NCBI GenBank assembly: GCA_016234485.1
Contig: JACRBL010000029.1
Location: 186,001 to 250,000 of the forward strand
DNA length: 64,000 bases
Origin: Chloroflexota bacterium
Lineage (GTDB): Bacteria; Chloroflexota; Anaerolineae; Anaerolineales; Villigracilaceae
Direction: 5' to 3'
Both the position numbers and the translations under genes were made by a program. A model generated the notes under the pieces. The model did not search any database. It had not been told where the DNA came from and worked only from the letters and a program-made list of their open reading frames with translations. Positions within the stretch are counted from its first letter, which is position 1. Each line of letters starts with the position of its first letter. This document shows positions 6,800-17,045 of the stretch, in pieces.

Positions 6800-9177
6800 T
6801 ATTTTTGCACCTTTTCGGGTTCCATGTTTAGCGCTTCGAGGGGCAATTCCACAAAGAAGGTGGAGCCTTCGCCATTGATGCCGCTGCTTTCGGCCCACAG
6901 GCGTCCGCCGTGCATTTCGATCAGGCGGCGGCTGATGGGTAGGCCCAAGCCTGTGCCGCCCGCTTTGCGCGTGGTGGATGTATCCACCTGCGTAAATTCC
7001 TGGAAGACCGCTTCGAGTTTTTCGGGCGGAATGCCGATGCCCGTGTCGTGTACGCTCACCAACGCGCCCGCTTCGCATCGTTGCAACAGGATGCTGACCT
7101 TGCCGCGCTCGGTGAATTTCATGGCGTTGTTGACGAGGTTGATCATCACCTGGCGGAGGCGCGTGCGGTCGGCGTAGATGGAAACGCCCAGGTCGGACTC
7201 TGGCTCGATGAAGAGCGCCAGATTCTTTTCGCTCGCGAGCGGCGATGTGATGCTGGTCACTTCTTCGAGCAATTCGATCAGGAAGAATGTTTCGGGGTTC
7301 AGGTTCATGCGCCCGGCTTCGATCTTTGCCATGTCCAGCACGTCGTTGATGAGGTGGAGCAGGTGCGTGCCGTTCTTTTGGATGAGGCGCAGGTCGTTTG
7401 TCATGTTCTCGGTTAGCGGGCCGTCGAGTTCTTCGAGGATCACGTCTGCAAAGCCGAGGATGGAATTGAGCGGGGTGCGCAACTCGTGCGACATGTTGGC
7501 GAGGAACGAAGATTTGAGGCGGTCCAATTCGCGCAGTTGGGTGAGGGTGGCGGCCTGCTCGGCGTAGAGTTGCGCGTTTTGTAGCGCCACGCCCACTTGC
7601 GAGGCGAGGGTGGTGTAGATATTGGCGTCATCTTCGGTGAAACGATTGGCTTGCGACGACTGCACGTCGAATACGCCCAGCGTCTTATCGCCCACCACCA
7701 TCGGCACGGCCATTTCGGAGCGCGCGTAGGGGAGTAGGGGGTTGGGGAGGAAGGTAGGGTCGGCCTGCAAGTCGTTCACAATGACGGCTATTCGTTCGCG
7801 TGAAGCGCGCGCCACAATCGATTTTTCCGCGTCGAAGGGAATGGCGTGTTGTTCGGCCACCATGGCCTGCCCAACCTCTCCCGCTCCTGCCGCGAGCAGG
7901 AGGGTATTCCAGGCGTCGTTCGCAAGATAGATGTGGGCATGGTACAGGCCGAAGCGTTCCTTCGTCATGTCCACCACCGATTGCAGGAGTTCATCGGGGT
8001 CAAGCACGGTGGACGCGGTGGTGCTCAGTTTTGCCACGGCTTGAAGTTCGGCGGCGCGTTTTTGCAGTTCTTCCGCGAGGCGGATGGTTTCCAGGTGCGT
8101 ACTGACGCGCTCCGCAATGGCAGAGACCAGGTCGGCTTTTTCAGGATTGACATCCTTCCAATTCGCCACGGCCAGTCGTCCGATGGTTTCGCCGCGTACG
8201 ACAAGCGGACTCGTCAGGTTCAATTCTTGCGGCGTCTGGATGGATCGCATCGGCAGCACTTGATTCGAATCATAGACAAAGCCGAGATTGGCGTCGTCTT
8301 TTTGAGCGGCGTAGGACTCCCAACTTTCACGCGTGAGGCGACGGGTGGCCTCTTCCGCTTCGGCGCGGGCGCGCGATGCATCCGCGAGCAGGCGGATGTT
8401 TTCCACCTGTTGCGCCACTTGTTTGGCGATGGCCGCAACCATGGCGCGGTCGGCATCTGTCATCGGGCGGGATGGGTCGGGTTGCAGGTAAAGCGAGCCG
8501 ACCTGTTCGTCCATCACGTTTACGGTTTCCTGCAACAATTCACCCGTGGCGGGCGATTCATACATCGGCGTAACAGAGGCCTGATCGTAGGCATAGCCGA
8601 TGCGTTCGCTGTTGCGAACGCCATCGAGATATGAGTCCCAACTTTCGTGCATGTACCGGCGCGTAGCATCTTCCGCTTCGGCGCGGGCGCGCTCGGTGGC
8701 GTCGAGCAGGCGCAGGTTTTGAATTTGAAGCGAGGCTTGTTGCGCCACCGCGTTCAAGAGCGATAGTTCATCCGACGTCCACTCACGCTCGGATGGATGT
8801 TGCGCCTGCATTTGGCCGATGACCTGCCCGCTGGCGATTAACGGGACGGCGGCCTTCCCATCGGACGGCGACGCGTCACTTTCCGGACCTTGAAGCGGGC
8901 GGACGACGCCCCCATCGTACGCGTAGCCGACGCGTTCCTTCTCGTACACATCGGGCGCGATGCGACGCGCCTTCTCCTCGAAGACGGGTTCGCTCTTTGT
9001 TTCCTCGATGGCAGGTTCTGGGTTGCGTGCGATCTCTTCCTGCAAAGCGTTCACGCGTTCGCGCAATTTTTTGATCTCGCTTCGCGCCGCGTTGATATCG
9101 CCGATCGGGTTCACCGCCAGGCGTTCGATATCCGCAAAGAGCGTATCCAGCCGTTGTTGGTAATGATTACTGGTCAT
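6799..9177 (-). CDS. Soluble multi-GAF hybrid-type sensor histidine kinase
   Basis: A protein of 792 aa with no membrane segment. After an N-terminal coiled coil (1-60) come three short degenerate GAF-like modules (about 78-160, 180-265, 286-370). The second and third each open with W-x2-Y and then (I/L)G(Y/F)xYD. A full GAF follows (about 395-540). The HisKA box is FLANMSHELRTPLNSI with H564. HATPase has N-box LVNNAMKFT (682-690), G1 DTGIGIPP (711-718) and G2 GGTGLGL (740-746). It is the only complete kinase among the genes from 4757 to 20144, and its stop overlaps the fusion gene. It may therefore serve the adjacent kinase-less sensors and phosphorylate the downstream receivers (inference). 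Confidence 0.9.
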   Translation of the reverse strand: MTSNHYQQRLDTLFADIERLAVNPIGDINAARSEIKKLRERVNALQEEIARNPEPAIEETKSEPVFEEKARRIAPDVYEKERVGYAYDGGVVRPLQGPESDASPSDGKAAVPLIASGQVIGQMQAQHPSEREWTSDELSLLNAVAQQASLQIQNLRLLDATERARAEAEDATRRYMHESWDSYLDGVRNSERIGYAYDQASVTPMYESPATGELLQETVNVMDEQVGSLYLQPDPSRPMTDADRAMVAAIAKQVAQQVENIRLLADASRARAEAEEATRRLTRESWESYAAQKDDANLGFVYDSNQVLPMRSIQTPQELNLTSPLVVRGETIGRLAVANWKDVNPEKADLVSAIAERVSTHLETIRLAEELQKRAAELQAVAKLSTTASTVLDPDELLQSVVDMTKERFGLYHAHIYLANDAWNTLLLAAGAGEVGQAMVAEQHAIPFDAEKSIVARASRERIAVIVNDLQADPTFLPNPLLPYARSEMAVPMVVGDKTLGVFDVQSSQANRFTEDDANIYTTLASQVGVALQNAQLYAEQAATLTQLRELDRLKSSFLANMSHELRTPLNSILGFADVILEELDGPLTENMTNDLRLIQKNGTHLLHLINDVLDMAKIEAGRMNLNPETFFLIELLEEVTSITSPLASEKNLALFIEPESDLGVSIYADRTRLRQVMINLVNNAMKFTERGKVSILLQRCEAGALVSVHDTGIGIPPEKLEAVFQEFTQVDTSTTRKAGGTGLGLPISRRLIEMHGGRLWAESSGINGEGSTFFVELPLEALNMEPEKVQK

Positions 9178-9211
9178 GGCTCAACATCTCCGAAGCGTTT
9201 CTGCATGGCCG

Positions 9212-12200
9212 CTAATCGTTTCCGTTTTTCACGCCGAGTTGGGCAATGGTGAGCGGCGCGCCGAGGGCGTGTCCCAGCTCGCGGGCGGCGATCTGCAATA
9301 CGGCTTCCACGGTGGTGGCGCTTTGGATCTTCTGGCTGATCACGTTTAAGGCGCTTTCGCGTTCGGCCTGTTTCTGCGCCTGTTCAAAGGAGTGGGCGTT
9401 TTGCAGGGCAGTGGCAACCTGGGCGGCGAGGGTGGAAATCACGGCGGTATCTTCAGCGCTGAAGGCGTTGATGGTGTCTTTATGCACGTCCAACACGCCG
9501 AGAATTTGATCGCCCACCAACAGCGGCACGGCCATTTCAGAGCGCGTGTCGGGGAGCAACGGGTTGGGCAACCAGCCTGGGTCGCCTTGCACGTCGTTCA
9601 CCACCACCGCTCGTTTTTCGCGTGCGGCGCGGGCCACCAGCGATTGTTCCTGTTCCAGCGCGATGGTGGTTGTGCCATGCGTGCCTTCATGCACGTCGCC
9701 TTCCTTCCAGCCGCAGGCTATGATCTTGAGGCGTTTGGAAAGTTCATCGTAGGTGAACACGTGGGCGTGATACAGACCGAAACGGCGCTGGGTGAGGAAC
9801 ACCGCTGTTTCGAGCATTTTTTGAATATCCAATTCACGCGCCGAAACCGAGCTGATCTCAGCCACCGATTCCAACTCACGGGCGCGTTTATCCAATTCGA
9901 TCTGGCCGCGCTTGGTTTCTTCAAACAGGCGCAGGTTTTCAATGTGCGCGCCCAGGCGTTGGGCAATGGCATGGGCGAGTTCCGCCGCATCGCCGTCTTT
10001 TTCGTCAACGCCGAGGATGGCAATCTTGCCAATGGTTTCTTCACGCGCTTTGAGCGGCAGGGTGATGGATTTCTCGCTGACATCCCCCTCGGTTGATGCG
10101 GCAGGACTGACCGCGTTCCTGTCATATAGGTAACGCAGAGAGGCTTCCCCGCGAACCTCGATGTATTCACGCCAGCCTTCTACCGTAGCGCGGCGGGTGG
10201 TCTCTTCCGCTTCGAGGCGGTAGCGTTCGGCGCTTTCAAGCAGGCGCAGGCTTTCGATCTGTTGGGCCACCTGGCGGGCCACAATGTTCACCAGTTCCGC
10301 GTTGCGCCCGTTCTGGTTTTCGGCGGTCAGTTCCACTATGAGCGATCCCAGTTTTTCGCCGGAGACCGAGATGGGAGAGGAGAGGGTCTTTGCCTCGGCA
10401 GGCAGTTGGACCTCATCCTCCACCAACGGAAGAATCTCGTTGTTTTCATACACGTAGCCAATGCGCTCGGCTTTGTGGATGGCGTCCAGGTAGTCTTTCC
10501 AGTTGGCGCGCGCCAGGCGGCTGGCCTGGGCTTCCACTTCGGCGCGGGCCTGTTTGGATTCTTCGAGCAGGCGGGCATTTTGAATGGCGACGGCCAATTG
10601 CCCAGCCAGGGCTTCAAAGGCGGGCAGGATTTCCTGGCTCAATGTTCCGGCCTGGCGGCTTTGCATGTCCAGCACACCCACCACATTATCGCCGATGAGC
10701 AACGGCACGGCCATTTCGGAGCGAGTATCGGGTAAAAGCGGATTTGGTTTGAAGGTGGCGCTGGTAGAGGTATCCGCGATAACCACCGATTTTTTCTCCG
10801 TAGCGGCGCGTCCATTGATGGAGGCGCCGTTCAACGGCAATTGATGAGAGCGTCCGATCAATTCCGCGCCGACCGTTCCTGTGCCAGATTGCAAGATCAG
10901 GGCGGTCTGGCTTGGGTTTGTCAGATAAACTTGCACATAGTACAGGTCAAATTGTGAGCGGATCAGTTCGGCGGCATCCTTCAACATAACATCCAGGGCG
11001 CGCACTTGCGACACGGTGCGTCCGATCTCTGCGGCGAGCTCAATGTTGCGGGTACGTTCTGCCACGCGGGATTCCAGGGTGGCAAGGAATTCGCGTAATT
11101 GCGCTGTCATCGAATTGAATGCCTTTGCCAAAACGCCGGTCTCATCCACAGCCTGGACATTGGCGACGGCGTTAAGGTTGCCTTGTGAAATTGTATTCGC
11201 TGTATTTGTCAGATCGCGAATTGGGCGGGTAATCTGACCTGTAAAGATCCAAAGAGCGAGAATTGAAAGGATGATAAATCCTATACTGATCGCTACTTCT
11301 TGAACCGTTGCACGAGTAGCCTGCTTAGTGATTTCCGAGACGGGAACGATTAGACTGAATGACCAATGCGCGCCGGCTTCGCCAATGTTAATCGGCGAAA
11401 ATGCTCTCAGGTAGTTTCCATCCGAACTGAGACTGATGAAGGTTTCGTCGGATGCAACGCGCTGCTGGATATGTTCGAAGTCCGTAAGAATTGAAGATGC
11501 TGATTGAAGCGCCAGATCCGGCTGGTCGTGAACTGCTATCAATATGCCAGTCTCTGAAACAAGAATGGCAGTGGCTGTTCCGTCATACAGATCGATTTCG
11601 TCAACGATGCCTTGTACAAAGTCCATTCTATAGTCTACGCCTGCAACACCGTAGAACTGGTCGTTTTCAACAATAGGAACCACTAGGGATGTCATCAAAA
11701 CATCTACGCCATCTATCGGATAAAAATACGGGGTTACAATCGTTTCTTGTTTTGTTTGGCGGGGTATGAGGTAAAAATCACCAATGCCGGGCGTCTCATA
11801 ATCAATGATTGCGACGCCTTCGATTTCATTGTTGACTCTTACCCAATACGGAATGTACCGTCCGGTCTCATCATGCAAAGAAGTATTTGCATATTGCGCA
11901 TCCTGACCATCGAACGCATTTGGTTCCCATATTGTCCAGGTGCCTAGAAAGGTAGGATTTTCCTGAGCCACTTTTCTCAACATGCCATTTGCTTGGTCGC
12001 GTGTCAGAGGTGTTGGATGGGTTGGGTCCTTTACGGCTCCGAGGCTATATGCCATAGTTCTCGCGGCATTTAATCCATAATCAAGCTGGCTTTTAACATT
12101 GCTTGCGTGCGTTTTAGTTACAGCGAGGGCTGCGGCTTGTGCGTCCTCAATGGCGGTCTGTCGTAGTGTTATGGATGAATAAATAACTAGGACGATGGAA

Positions 12201-12802
12201 AGCGTGATCAGGATTGCGCCTGCCCAGACGGTAATCTTGAGTCGCAGGCTGGCGGCAACTATCTCCCTGGTATTGCGGACGATGAAAAATCCGAGAAGAC
12301 CCACCACCGATGCCGCTAAAATCTGAATGACGATGCCCGGCAGGGATGGTCGCGCCGTTGAACCAAATATGTCCAACAGCAGGGTGGCCAGACCTGAGAT
12401 AAAGGTAAGGACCGCCATCACCCAGGCTGATCTGCGGGGCAAAATCTGAAATGCACTCATCGGCCCAATTGCCATCAAGGCAAGGCCCAACACCAATCCA
12501 AGCCCGCCCACCAGGGTCGCTGAAACTGGCGGATAGGATATCGCCATGGCGCCCAGAACCAGAATGATACCCTGTGTGGGTTGCCCGCGCCGGCTCAATG
12601 CGGTCCCGAATCCGATGATCACGCCCAGCGCAAATGAAATTGCAGCCAGCGCGCGGAATTGAGCGGAGCCGGTAGTCTGGCCCAGATACAGATAGTACGC
12701 CACAGCTACAAAATGCGCAGTAGCGATCGCCGCCGCAATTAGAAATGCGCTGCGCGCCTGAGGGGACATACTTTCGGGAAGGCGAAAAAAATGTTTTTTC
12801 AT
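9212..12802 (-). CDS. Membrane dCache-HAMP-GAF sensor lacking kinase domain
   Basis: A protein of 1196 aa. The N-terminus has about six hydrophobic segments (20-210, a MASE-like integral region). Next come an extracytoplasmic dCache-like domain (about 215-490), a TM at 500-521, HAMP (522-575), GAF (605-745), two mini-GAF modules (from W768 and W877) and a second full GAF (about 995-1145). The conserved tail [16 protein letters not shown] then [12 protein letters not shown] ends the protein at 1196. No H-box and no ATPase boxes are present, so it cannot autophosphorylate. The start overlaps the previous gene as ATGA. The dCache half is visibly more AT-rich than the GAF half. It likely passes ligand state to a partner kinase. 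Confidence 0.85.
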   Translation of the reverse strand: MKKHFFRLPESMSPQARSAFLIAAAIATAHFVAVAYYLYLGQTTGSAQFRALAAISFALGVIIGFGTALSRRGQPTQGIILVLGAMAISYPPVSATLVGGLGLVLGLALMAIGPMSAFQILPRRSAWVMAVLTFISGLATLLLDIFGSTARPSLPGIVIQILAASVVGLLGFFIVRNTREIVAASLRLKITVWAGAILITLSIVLVIYSSITLRQTAIEDAQAAALAVTKTHASNVKSQLDYGLNAARTMAYSLGAVKDPTHPTPLTRDQANGMLRKVAQENPTFLGTWTIWEPNAFDGQDAQYANTSLHDETGRYIPYWVRVNNEIEGVAIIDYETPGIGDFYLIPRQTKQETIVTPYFYPIDGVDVLMTSLVVPIVENDQFYGVAGVDYRMDFVQGIVDEIDLYDGTATAILVSETGILIAVHDQPDLALQSASSILTDFEHIQQRVASDETFISLSSDGNYLRAFSPINIGEAGAHWSFSLIVPVSEITKQATRATVQEVAISIGFIILSILALWIFTGQITRPIRDLTNTANTISQGNLNAVANVQAVDETGVLAKAFNSMTAQLREFLATLESRVAERTRNIELAAEIGRTVSQVRALDVMLKDAAELIRSQFDLYYVQVYLTNPSQTALILQSGTGTVGAELIGRSHQLPLNGASINGRAATEKKSVVIADTSTSATFKPNPLLPDTRSEMAVPLLIGDNVVGVLDMQSRQAGTLSQEILPAFEALAGQLAVAIQNARLLEESKQARAEVEAQASRLARANWKDYLDAIHKAERIGYVYENNEILPLVEDEVQLPAEAKTLSSPISVSGEKLGSLIVELTAENQNGRNAELVNIVARQVAQQIESLRLLESAERYRLEAEETTRRATVEGWREYIEVRGEASLRYLYDRNAVSPAASTEGDVSEKSITLPLKAREETIGKIAILGVDEKDGDAAELAHAIAQRLGAHIENLRLFEETKRGQIELDKRARELESVAEISSVSARELDIQKMLETAVFLTQRRFGLYHAHVFTYDELSKRLKIIACGWKEGDVHEGTHGTTTIALEQEQSLVARAAREKRAVVVNDVQGDPGWLPNPLLPDTRSEMAVPLLVGDQILGVLDVHKDTINAFSAEDTAVISTLAAQVATALQNAHSFEQAQKQAERESALNVISQKIQSATTVEAVLQIAARELGHALGAPLTIAQLGVKNGND

Positions 12803-14397
12803 TTTACACTCTCTTTGCTGGCGCCGTTGCCGCCATCTTGTCGCCCAGCGATGTTTGCGCTGACACGCGGCGCGCCCAGCGCCAAAGCCAGTTCGCGTGC
12901 GGCGGTTTGCAGAGCTTCATCCACCGTTGCGGCGCGCTGGATCTTCTGTCCGATCAAGTTGACCATTGCTTCCAATTCGGCCTGTGCGTGTGATTCTTCG
13001 TAGGAGTGGGCATTTTGTAGCGAGATGGCCACCTGCGCGGCAAGCGATTGTAGAAGTTGCACGTCATCTTCTCCCAGCCCATTCACCACGTTCTGTTGCA
13101 CGTCCAACACGCCCAGAACCTGTTGGCCCAAAGCAATGGGGATGGCCACTTCAGATCTGGTTTCGGGGAGCAGGGGATTGGGTAACCAGCCTTCGGCCTT
13201 CGACACATCCGGGACGAGGACGGGGGCGTTTGTCTCTGTGGCGCGGCCCACCAAACCGCGTCCTTTCGGGATTTTGTGGCCGCGCGCCAACATCGTGGCG
13301 CCCGCCTCGCCCGTGCCGCCGGCCATCACCAGGTCGCTGGTGGCTTCATCCACAAAGTAAATATGGGCGTGATAATAGTTGAAGGCCGACTGGATTTGTT
13401 CCACCACATCAACCGCCAACTGGCGGGGATTGGTGGCCACAGTCAAACGACGGCTGACTTCGTTCACGGTAGTTACTTGAATAGCGCGGCGGCGCAGGTG
13501 TTCCATCGATTCGCGCAGTCTGATTGTCATGTTATTGAAGGCTACTGCCAATGCGCCAATTTCATCACGGGAAGTGACAGCAACTGTTTGATCAAAATTA
13601 CCGCTGGCGATACTGGTCGCAGCGATGCTCAATCCTGAAATGGGCCGTGTGATCGTGCCAATGAGATAGTTCACCAATGCCAGGATGAGCACAACAAGCA
13701 ATACGCCGACCAACAGGGAAATTTGAGCGGCCGCCTTCGTTTCTGCAGAAATTGTTGCAATCGACATACCGATGCGGTATGCACCCCAATGCTGACCATC
13801 CACATAGATGGGCGCCGAGATATCCCAGGCGGTCTCGCCAGTGTCGCGCTGATAGATCTGAAACAAGATAGGTTTTGTGTTTTGCGCCGCGGCGAGGCCG
13901 ATAGGATCATTGAAAATGCGCTTGGTACGGTTGCTGACAAGGTCGGTCTGATAGTCGCCAGTCAGGGGTTTTGAATATAAAGTGTTATGGGTTGGCAGGT
14001 ATCCATTGGCATCTACTGCCACGGCAAACAATAAATCGTGATCGTCTAGAAAGGAGTCTGATATGCCCAGGATATTTGCATCGGTAAAGCTATCATAGGC
14101 GGTGTGATATTTCGCGGGATCGGTATTGGGAATGATCTGATAATTCGTGTCGAATACCTGGTCACGGGTCAATCGGCCGGTGGCGATCGCGTCCTCCAGA
14201 AGATGTGAGATCATTGTTGCGCCCGAAATTGCCATGATCTCGCCTTTTTGCCGCATTTGATCCTCGATTTCCCTTCCCAATCGTTGGACGTCATACCAGA
14301 CGTAGAGGCTCAGCAACGGTACGAGAATCAGGCTAACCAACAGCGCAGTCTTGATTCTCAAATTTCCTTCTATTTGGATTTTTAGTTTTTGTAACAT
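12799..14397 (-). CDS. Membrane HAMP-GAF sensor lacking kinase domain
   Basis: A protein of 532 aa. I chose ATG 14397 because TCAGGAG lies 9 nt upstream. Domains are TM1 (about 15-35), an extracytoplasmic Cache-like region (40-220), TM2 (225-247), HAMP (248-300) and GAF (about 325-475). The tail [18 protein letters not shown] and [11 protein letters not shown] matches the tails of the two neighbouring sensors. No histidine kinase, GGDEF or methyl-accepting module follows. The stop and the next start overlap as ATGA, so the products should be made in equal amounts. The C-terminal tail resembles the first helix of a GAF domain. Confidence 0.85.
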   Translation of the reverse strand: MLQKLKIQIEGNLRIKTALLVSLILVPLLSLYVWYDVQRLGREIEDQMRQKGEIMAISGATMISHLLEDAIATGRLTRDQVFDTNYQIIPNTDPAKYHTAYDSFTDANILGISDSFLDDHDLLFAVAVDANGYLPTHNTLYSKPLTGDYQTDLVSNRTKRIFNDPIGLAAAQNTKPILFQIYQRDTGETAWDISAPIYVDGQHWGAYRIGMSIATISAETKAAAQISLLVGVLLVVLILALVNYLIGTITRPISGLSIAATSIASGNFDQTVAVTSRDEIGALAVAFNNMTIRLRESMEHLRRRAIQVTTVNEVSRRLTVATNPRQLAVDVVEQIQSAFNYYHAHIYFVDEATSDLVMAGGTGEAGATMLARGHKIPKGRGLVGRATETNAPVLVPDVSKAEGWLPNPLLPETRSEVAIPIALGQQVLGVLDVQQNVVNGLGEDDVQLLQSLAAQVAISLQNAHSYEESHAQAELEAMVNLIGQKIQRAATVDEALQTAARELALALGAPRVSANIAGRQDGGNGASKESVK

Positions 14398-14438
14398 ATA
14401 GTATCTCCTGATTCCTGCGTCAATTCTCAACCGCTCAG

Positions 14439-16778
14439 TTAGTTGCTGTTATCGGAATCATGCAATTGATCGCTCATCAATTGCCTTGGCGTCCGCTTGC
14501 CAGGCAGCGCCTCGGGATCGAGCGTCACCAGCGTCGGCTTCATGCCCAGCGCGTGGCCCAGTTCGCGGGCGGCAACCTGCAGCGCCGATTCTATGGTTAT
14601 CGTACCTTGAATGCTCTGGGTGATACGGTTAAGGGCTTCCTGTTCTGCGGCGCGCTTTGCGATGGTCTCCTGCGCTGTGCGGCTGGCCGTGATATCCGTA
14701 TGCGAACCAGCCATTCGGTAAGGCGCGCCTTTTTCGTCGCGCAGGGCTTTGCCGCGGGCGCGAATCCAGCGGTATGACCCATCTTTATGGTGGAAGCGAA
14801 ATTCAACATCATACTCGTTGCGTTTACCGGTCAAGTAATCGTTGACATGGGCAAGCACGCGGTCATGATCGTCCGGGTGGAGCAGGGCTTCGAAATCGGC
14901 AAAGCCGTTGTTCAACTCGTCTTCGCGATATCCGACCATTTCCTTCCAGCGCGGCGAGAAGAACACCTGATTTGTGACGACATTCCAGTCCCAAATCCCA
15001 TCGTTGGCGCCTGCGATGGCGAGGGTGTACTGTTCCTGTAACCGGCGGCTTTCCTGCACCTGGCGGGCATTTTGCACCGACACCGCCACCTGCGAGCCTA
15101 ATGTCATCTGAATATCGGCATCTGATTCTGTGAAGGCATTGGCCTGCTCGGATTGCACGTCCATCACGCCGATCAGTTTATCGCCGACGAGCAATGGCAC
15201 GGCCAGTTCCGACGCGGTGTCGGGCAGGAGCGGGTTGGGAAGCCAGCCCGGGTCACTGCGTACATCGTTGACGATGACTGGTTGTCTGGTGCGGGCGGCG
15301 CGAGCCACAAGCGATTGCTCCTGCTCCATTGGAATGGTAGCAGTACCGTGCGTACCTTCGTGTTCATCGCCTTCCTTGTAGCCACAAGCCACGATCTGAA
15401 GTACCTGAGTATCTTCGTCATAGGTGAATATATGCGCATGGTACAGGCCGAAGCGGCGTTGGGTCAGGTGGACGACGGTTTCCAGCATTTTCTGCAAGTC
15501 CGGGATGCTGGATGCGATAGTGGCGATCTCGGCCACGTTTGCCAATGATTTGGTGCGGTCGGCAACGCGCTGTTCCAATGTGCTTAAGGTGGAGACCAGA
15601 TCGCCACTCAATTGATTGAACGCATCAGCCAGGTCTTGTATTTCGTCATTTGTCTTGATGTGCACGGACTTTACATACTGACTGGCGCTAAAATGTGTTT
15701 TTTCCTGGGAGAATAACTTGGCCCATGAAGTAATCTCCTGGAGGGGTCGCGTGATAGAGCGTGAGAGGAAAAGCAAAAATACGCTAGCAATAATGAGGAT
15801 CAAAACAGAGAAGAAAATCAAAGTATTTTGTAGCTGTGTGGCTGGTTGGAAAAGTTCCACCTGGGGATAAGCCAACCCTAACGACCAGCCTGTATTCATT
15901 CCAATTGGTTCATAAGCGACAAACATGGTCTTTCCCTGAGGGTCGGTCAAATCGACAAACCCCGCGTCTCCCTTAACCATGTCATTAACCATTTGGTTCC
16001 AGGCCCTCGCCTGTTGTGAAGGGTCGGAAATCAAAGCGCTGTCTTCCATGATTTTGTATTGACCGCCCTGTCCCCCAATACCTAAAATGACCCCATTCGA
16101 ATCTACAAGAAAGGCATAGCCTTGTTCACCAACGGCGATTTTCCGCACGATATCCTGCGTTTGTGAAAAGGCGATATCTGCTGTAGCAACACCCTTTAAT
16201 TTGCCGGTATTGTCGTAAAAAGGTACGCTCCAAGTAACCATCCAAATTTCTCCGCCACCAGCATCGAAGTATGGTGGGGAGAGAATAATCGCGTTCGAAT
16301 CCTTGGCAATTTTATACCAAGGTTGCTGGAAATAATCATATTCTGATGTTCCCAATTGGGCAAACTGTAAAGTTCCACCTTTTGAACGGCTGTAATAAGG
16401 CGCCCAATATTTACGATCTGGTTTAAACGCGTAGGGCTCATAGGAAATCGTCGAACCAAAAACTTGCTCGTTGGGAGTAAGCATTTTTGCAATTGCATCT
16501 TTGCTAGCTTCCTCGTCGGTAATTCCATCCGCCACCGTGCTGAGGTCAACTGCCATGCTTCGCGTCCATGTTAGATACGAACGGATGCCTTCCGCTTGCA
16601 GCGATGCCTCTGCTGCGAGGCTCCTCTTGAGTGTCTCGGTCAACGCAGACTTTGATACCAGTACACTGATGACCGTTACCAATATAAAGGAAAGCACTAA
16701 TAAAGTGATGATGGAAAGCGGCAGTTTAACCCGCAGGTTAAAACGGCCTTTTGGAAGAAATGGAAAAGATTTTTTCAT
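14439..16778 (-). CDS. Membrane dCache-HAMP-GAF-PAS sensor lacking kinase domain
   Basis: A protein of 779 aa. It has TM1 (20-42), a dCache_1-like sensor (about 45-310) with a [10 protein letters not shown] end, TM2 (318-340), HAMP (341-400), GAF (425-580), PAS_3/PAC (about 595-705; the [18 protein letters not shown] and [11 protein letters not shown] signatures) and the shared tail [16 protein letters not shown] then [10 protein letters not shown] (about 718-750). No transmitter domain is present. GAAGGAGAG stands ahead of the ATG. The GAF is close to the last GAF of the 1196-aa neighbour (shared [18 protein letters not shown] and [13 protein letters not shown]), which indicates recent duplication. 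The sensor half is AT-richer than the GAF half. Confidence 0.86.
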   Translation of the reverse strand: MKKSFPFLPKGRFNLRVKLPLSIITLLVLSFILVTVISVLVSKSALTETLKRSLAAEASLQAEGIRSYLTWTRSMAVDLSTVADGITDEEASKDAIAKMLTPNEQVFGSTISYEPYAFKPDRKYWAPYYSRSKGGTLQFAQLGTSEYDYFQQPWYKIAKDSNAIILSPPYFDAGGGEIWMVTWSVPFYDNTGKLKGVATADIAFSQTQDIVRKIAVGEQGYAFLVDSNGVILGIGGQGGQYKIMEDSALISDPSQQARAWNQMVNDMVKGDAGFVDLTDPQGKTMFVAYEPIGMNTGWSLGLAYPQVELFQPATQLQNTLIFFSVLILIIASVFLLFLSRSITRPLQEITSWAKLFSQEKTHFSASQYVKSVHIKTNDEIQDLADAFNQLSGDLVSTLSTLEQRVADRTKSLANVAEIATIASSIPDLQKMLETVVHLTQRRFGLYHAHIFTYDEDTQVLQIVACGYKEGDEHEGTHGTATIPMEQEQSLVARAARTRQPVIVNDVRSDPGWLPNPLLPDTASELAVPLLVGDKLIGVMDVQSEQANAFTESDADIQMTLGSQVAVSVQNARQVQESRRLQEQYTLAIAGANDGIWDWNVVTNQVFFSPRWKEMVGYREDELNNGFADFEALLHPDDHDRVLAHVNDYLTGKRNEYDVEFRFHHKDGSYRWIRARGKALRDEKGAPYRMAGSHTDITASRTAQETIAKRAAEQEALNRITQSIQGTITIESALQVAARELGHALGMKPTLVTLDPEALPGKRTPRQLMSDQLHDSDNSN

Positions 16779-16849
16779 GGTTTGCTCTCTCCTTCAAGTA
16801 GAATATCTGCTTGATTGAATACTGCGAAATTATGTTTATATGGGGTCAT

Positions 16850-17044
16850 TTATTTGACCCGTGCCGATAACAGCGGCAGGCTCAGGGTGAAGCAGGTGGC
16901 TTTGCCCGGCTCGCTTTCCACACTGATCCGTCCGCCATGTTTCTCGACAATGGAATTGACCGTTGCCTTATTCTCCACCAAATTGCTGTTTTGACCGATA
17001 GAGATAAGAAGAGAAAAGTTTGGAAAAGTTGGCTTGGCGATCAT
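16850..17044 (-). pseudogene. Second histidine kinase ATPase-domain fossil
   Basis: A 64-codon frame starts with ATG at 17044, one nt after the GGDEF-EAL stop (TGAAATG). Its last 40 or so residues are the end of a HATPase_c domain: SIVEKHGGRISVESEPGKAT, then FTLSLPLL. The first 22 residues are unlike any kinase and the N, G1 and G2 boxes are missing. It is either a decayed kinase or a residual peptide still translated. It suggests that the downstream sensors lost their own kinase by deletion. Confidence 0.65.
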
Positions 17045-17045
17045 T

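Noticed and set aside
6800-7078. N-terminal extension of the threonine-synthase/receiver frame
   Set aside because: The extra 93 residues are Arg/His-rich, overlap the kinase 3' end in another frame and lack a ribosome-binding site. ATG 6799 fits the zinc-ribbon start and the TAATG coupling.
5963-7177. Long plus-strand open frame of 404 codons opposite the fusion gene
   Set aside because: It has no recognisable domain and mirrors the codon structure of the enzyme and kinase genes on the other strand. Similar long frames opposite 38362-39579, 42409-43600 and 33935-35017 were dropped for the same reason.
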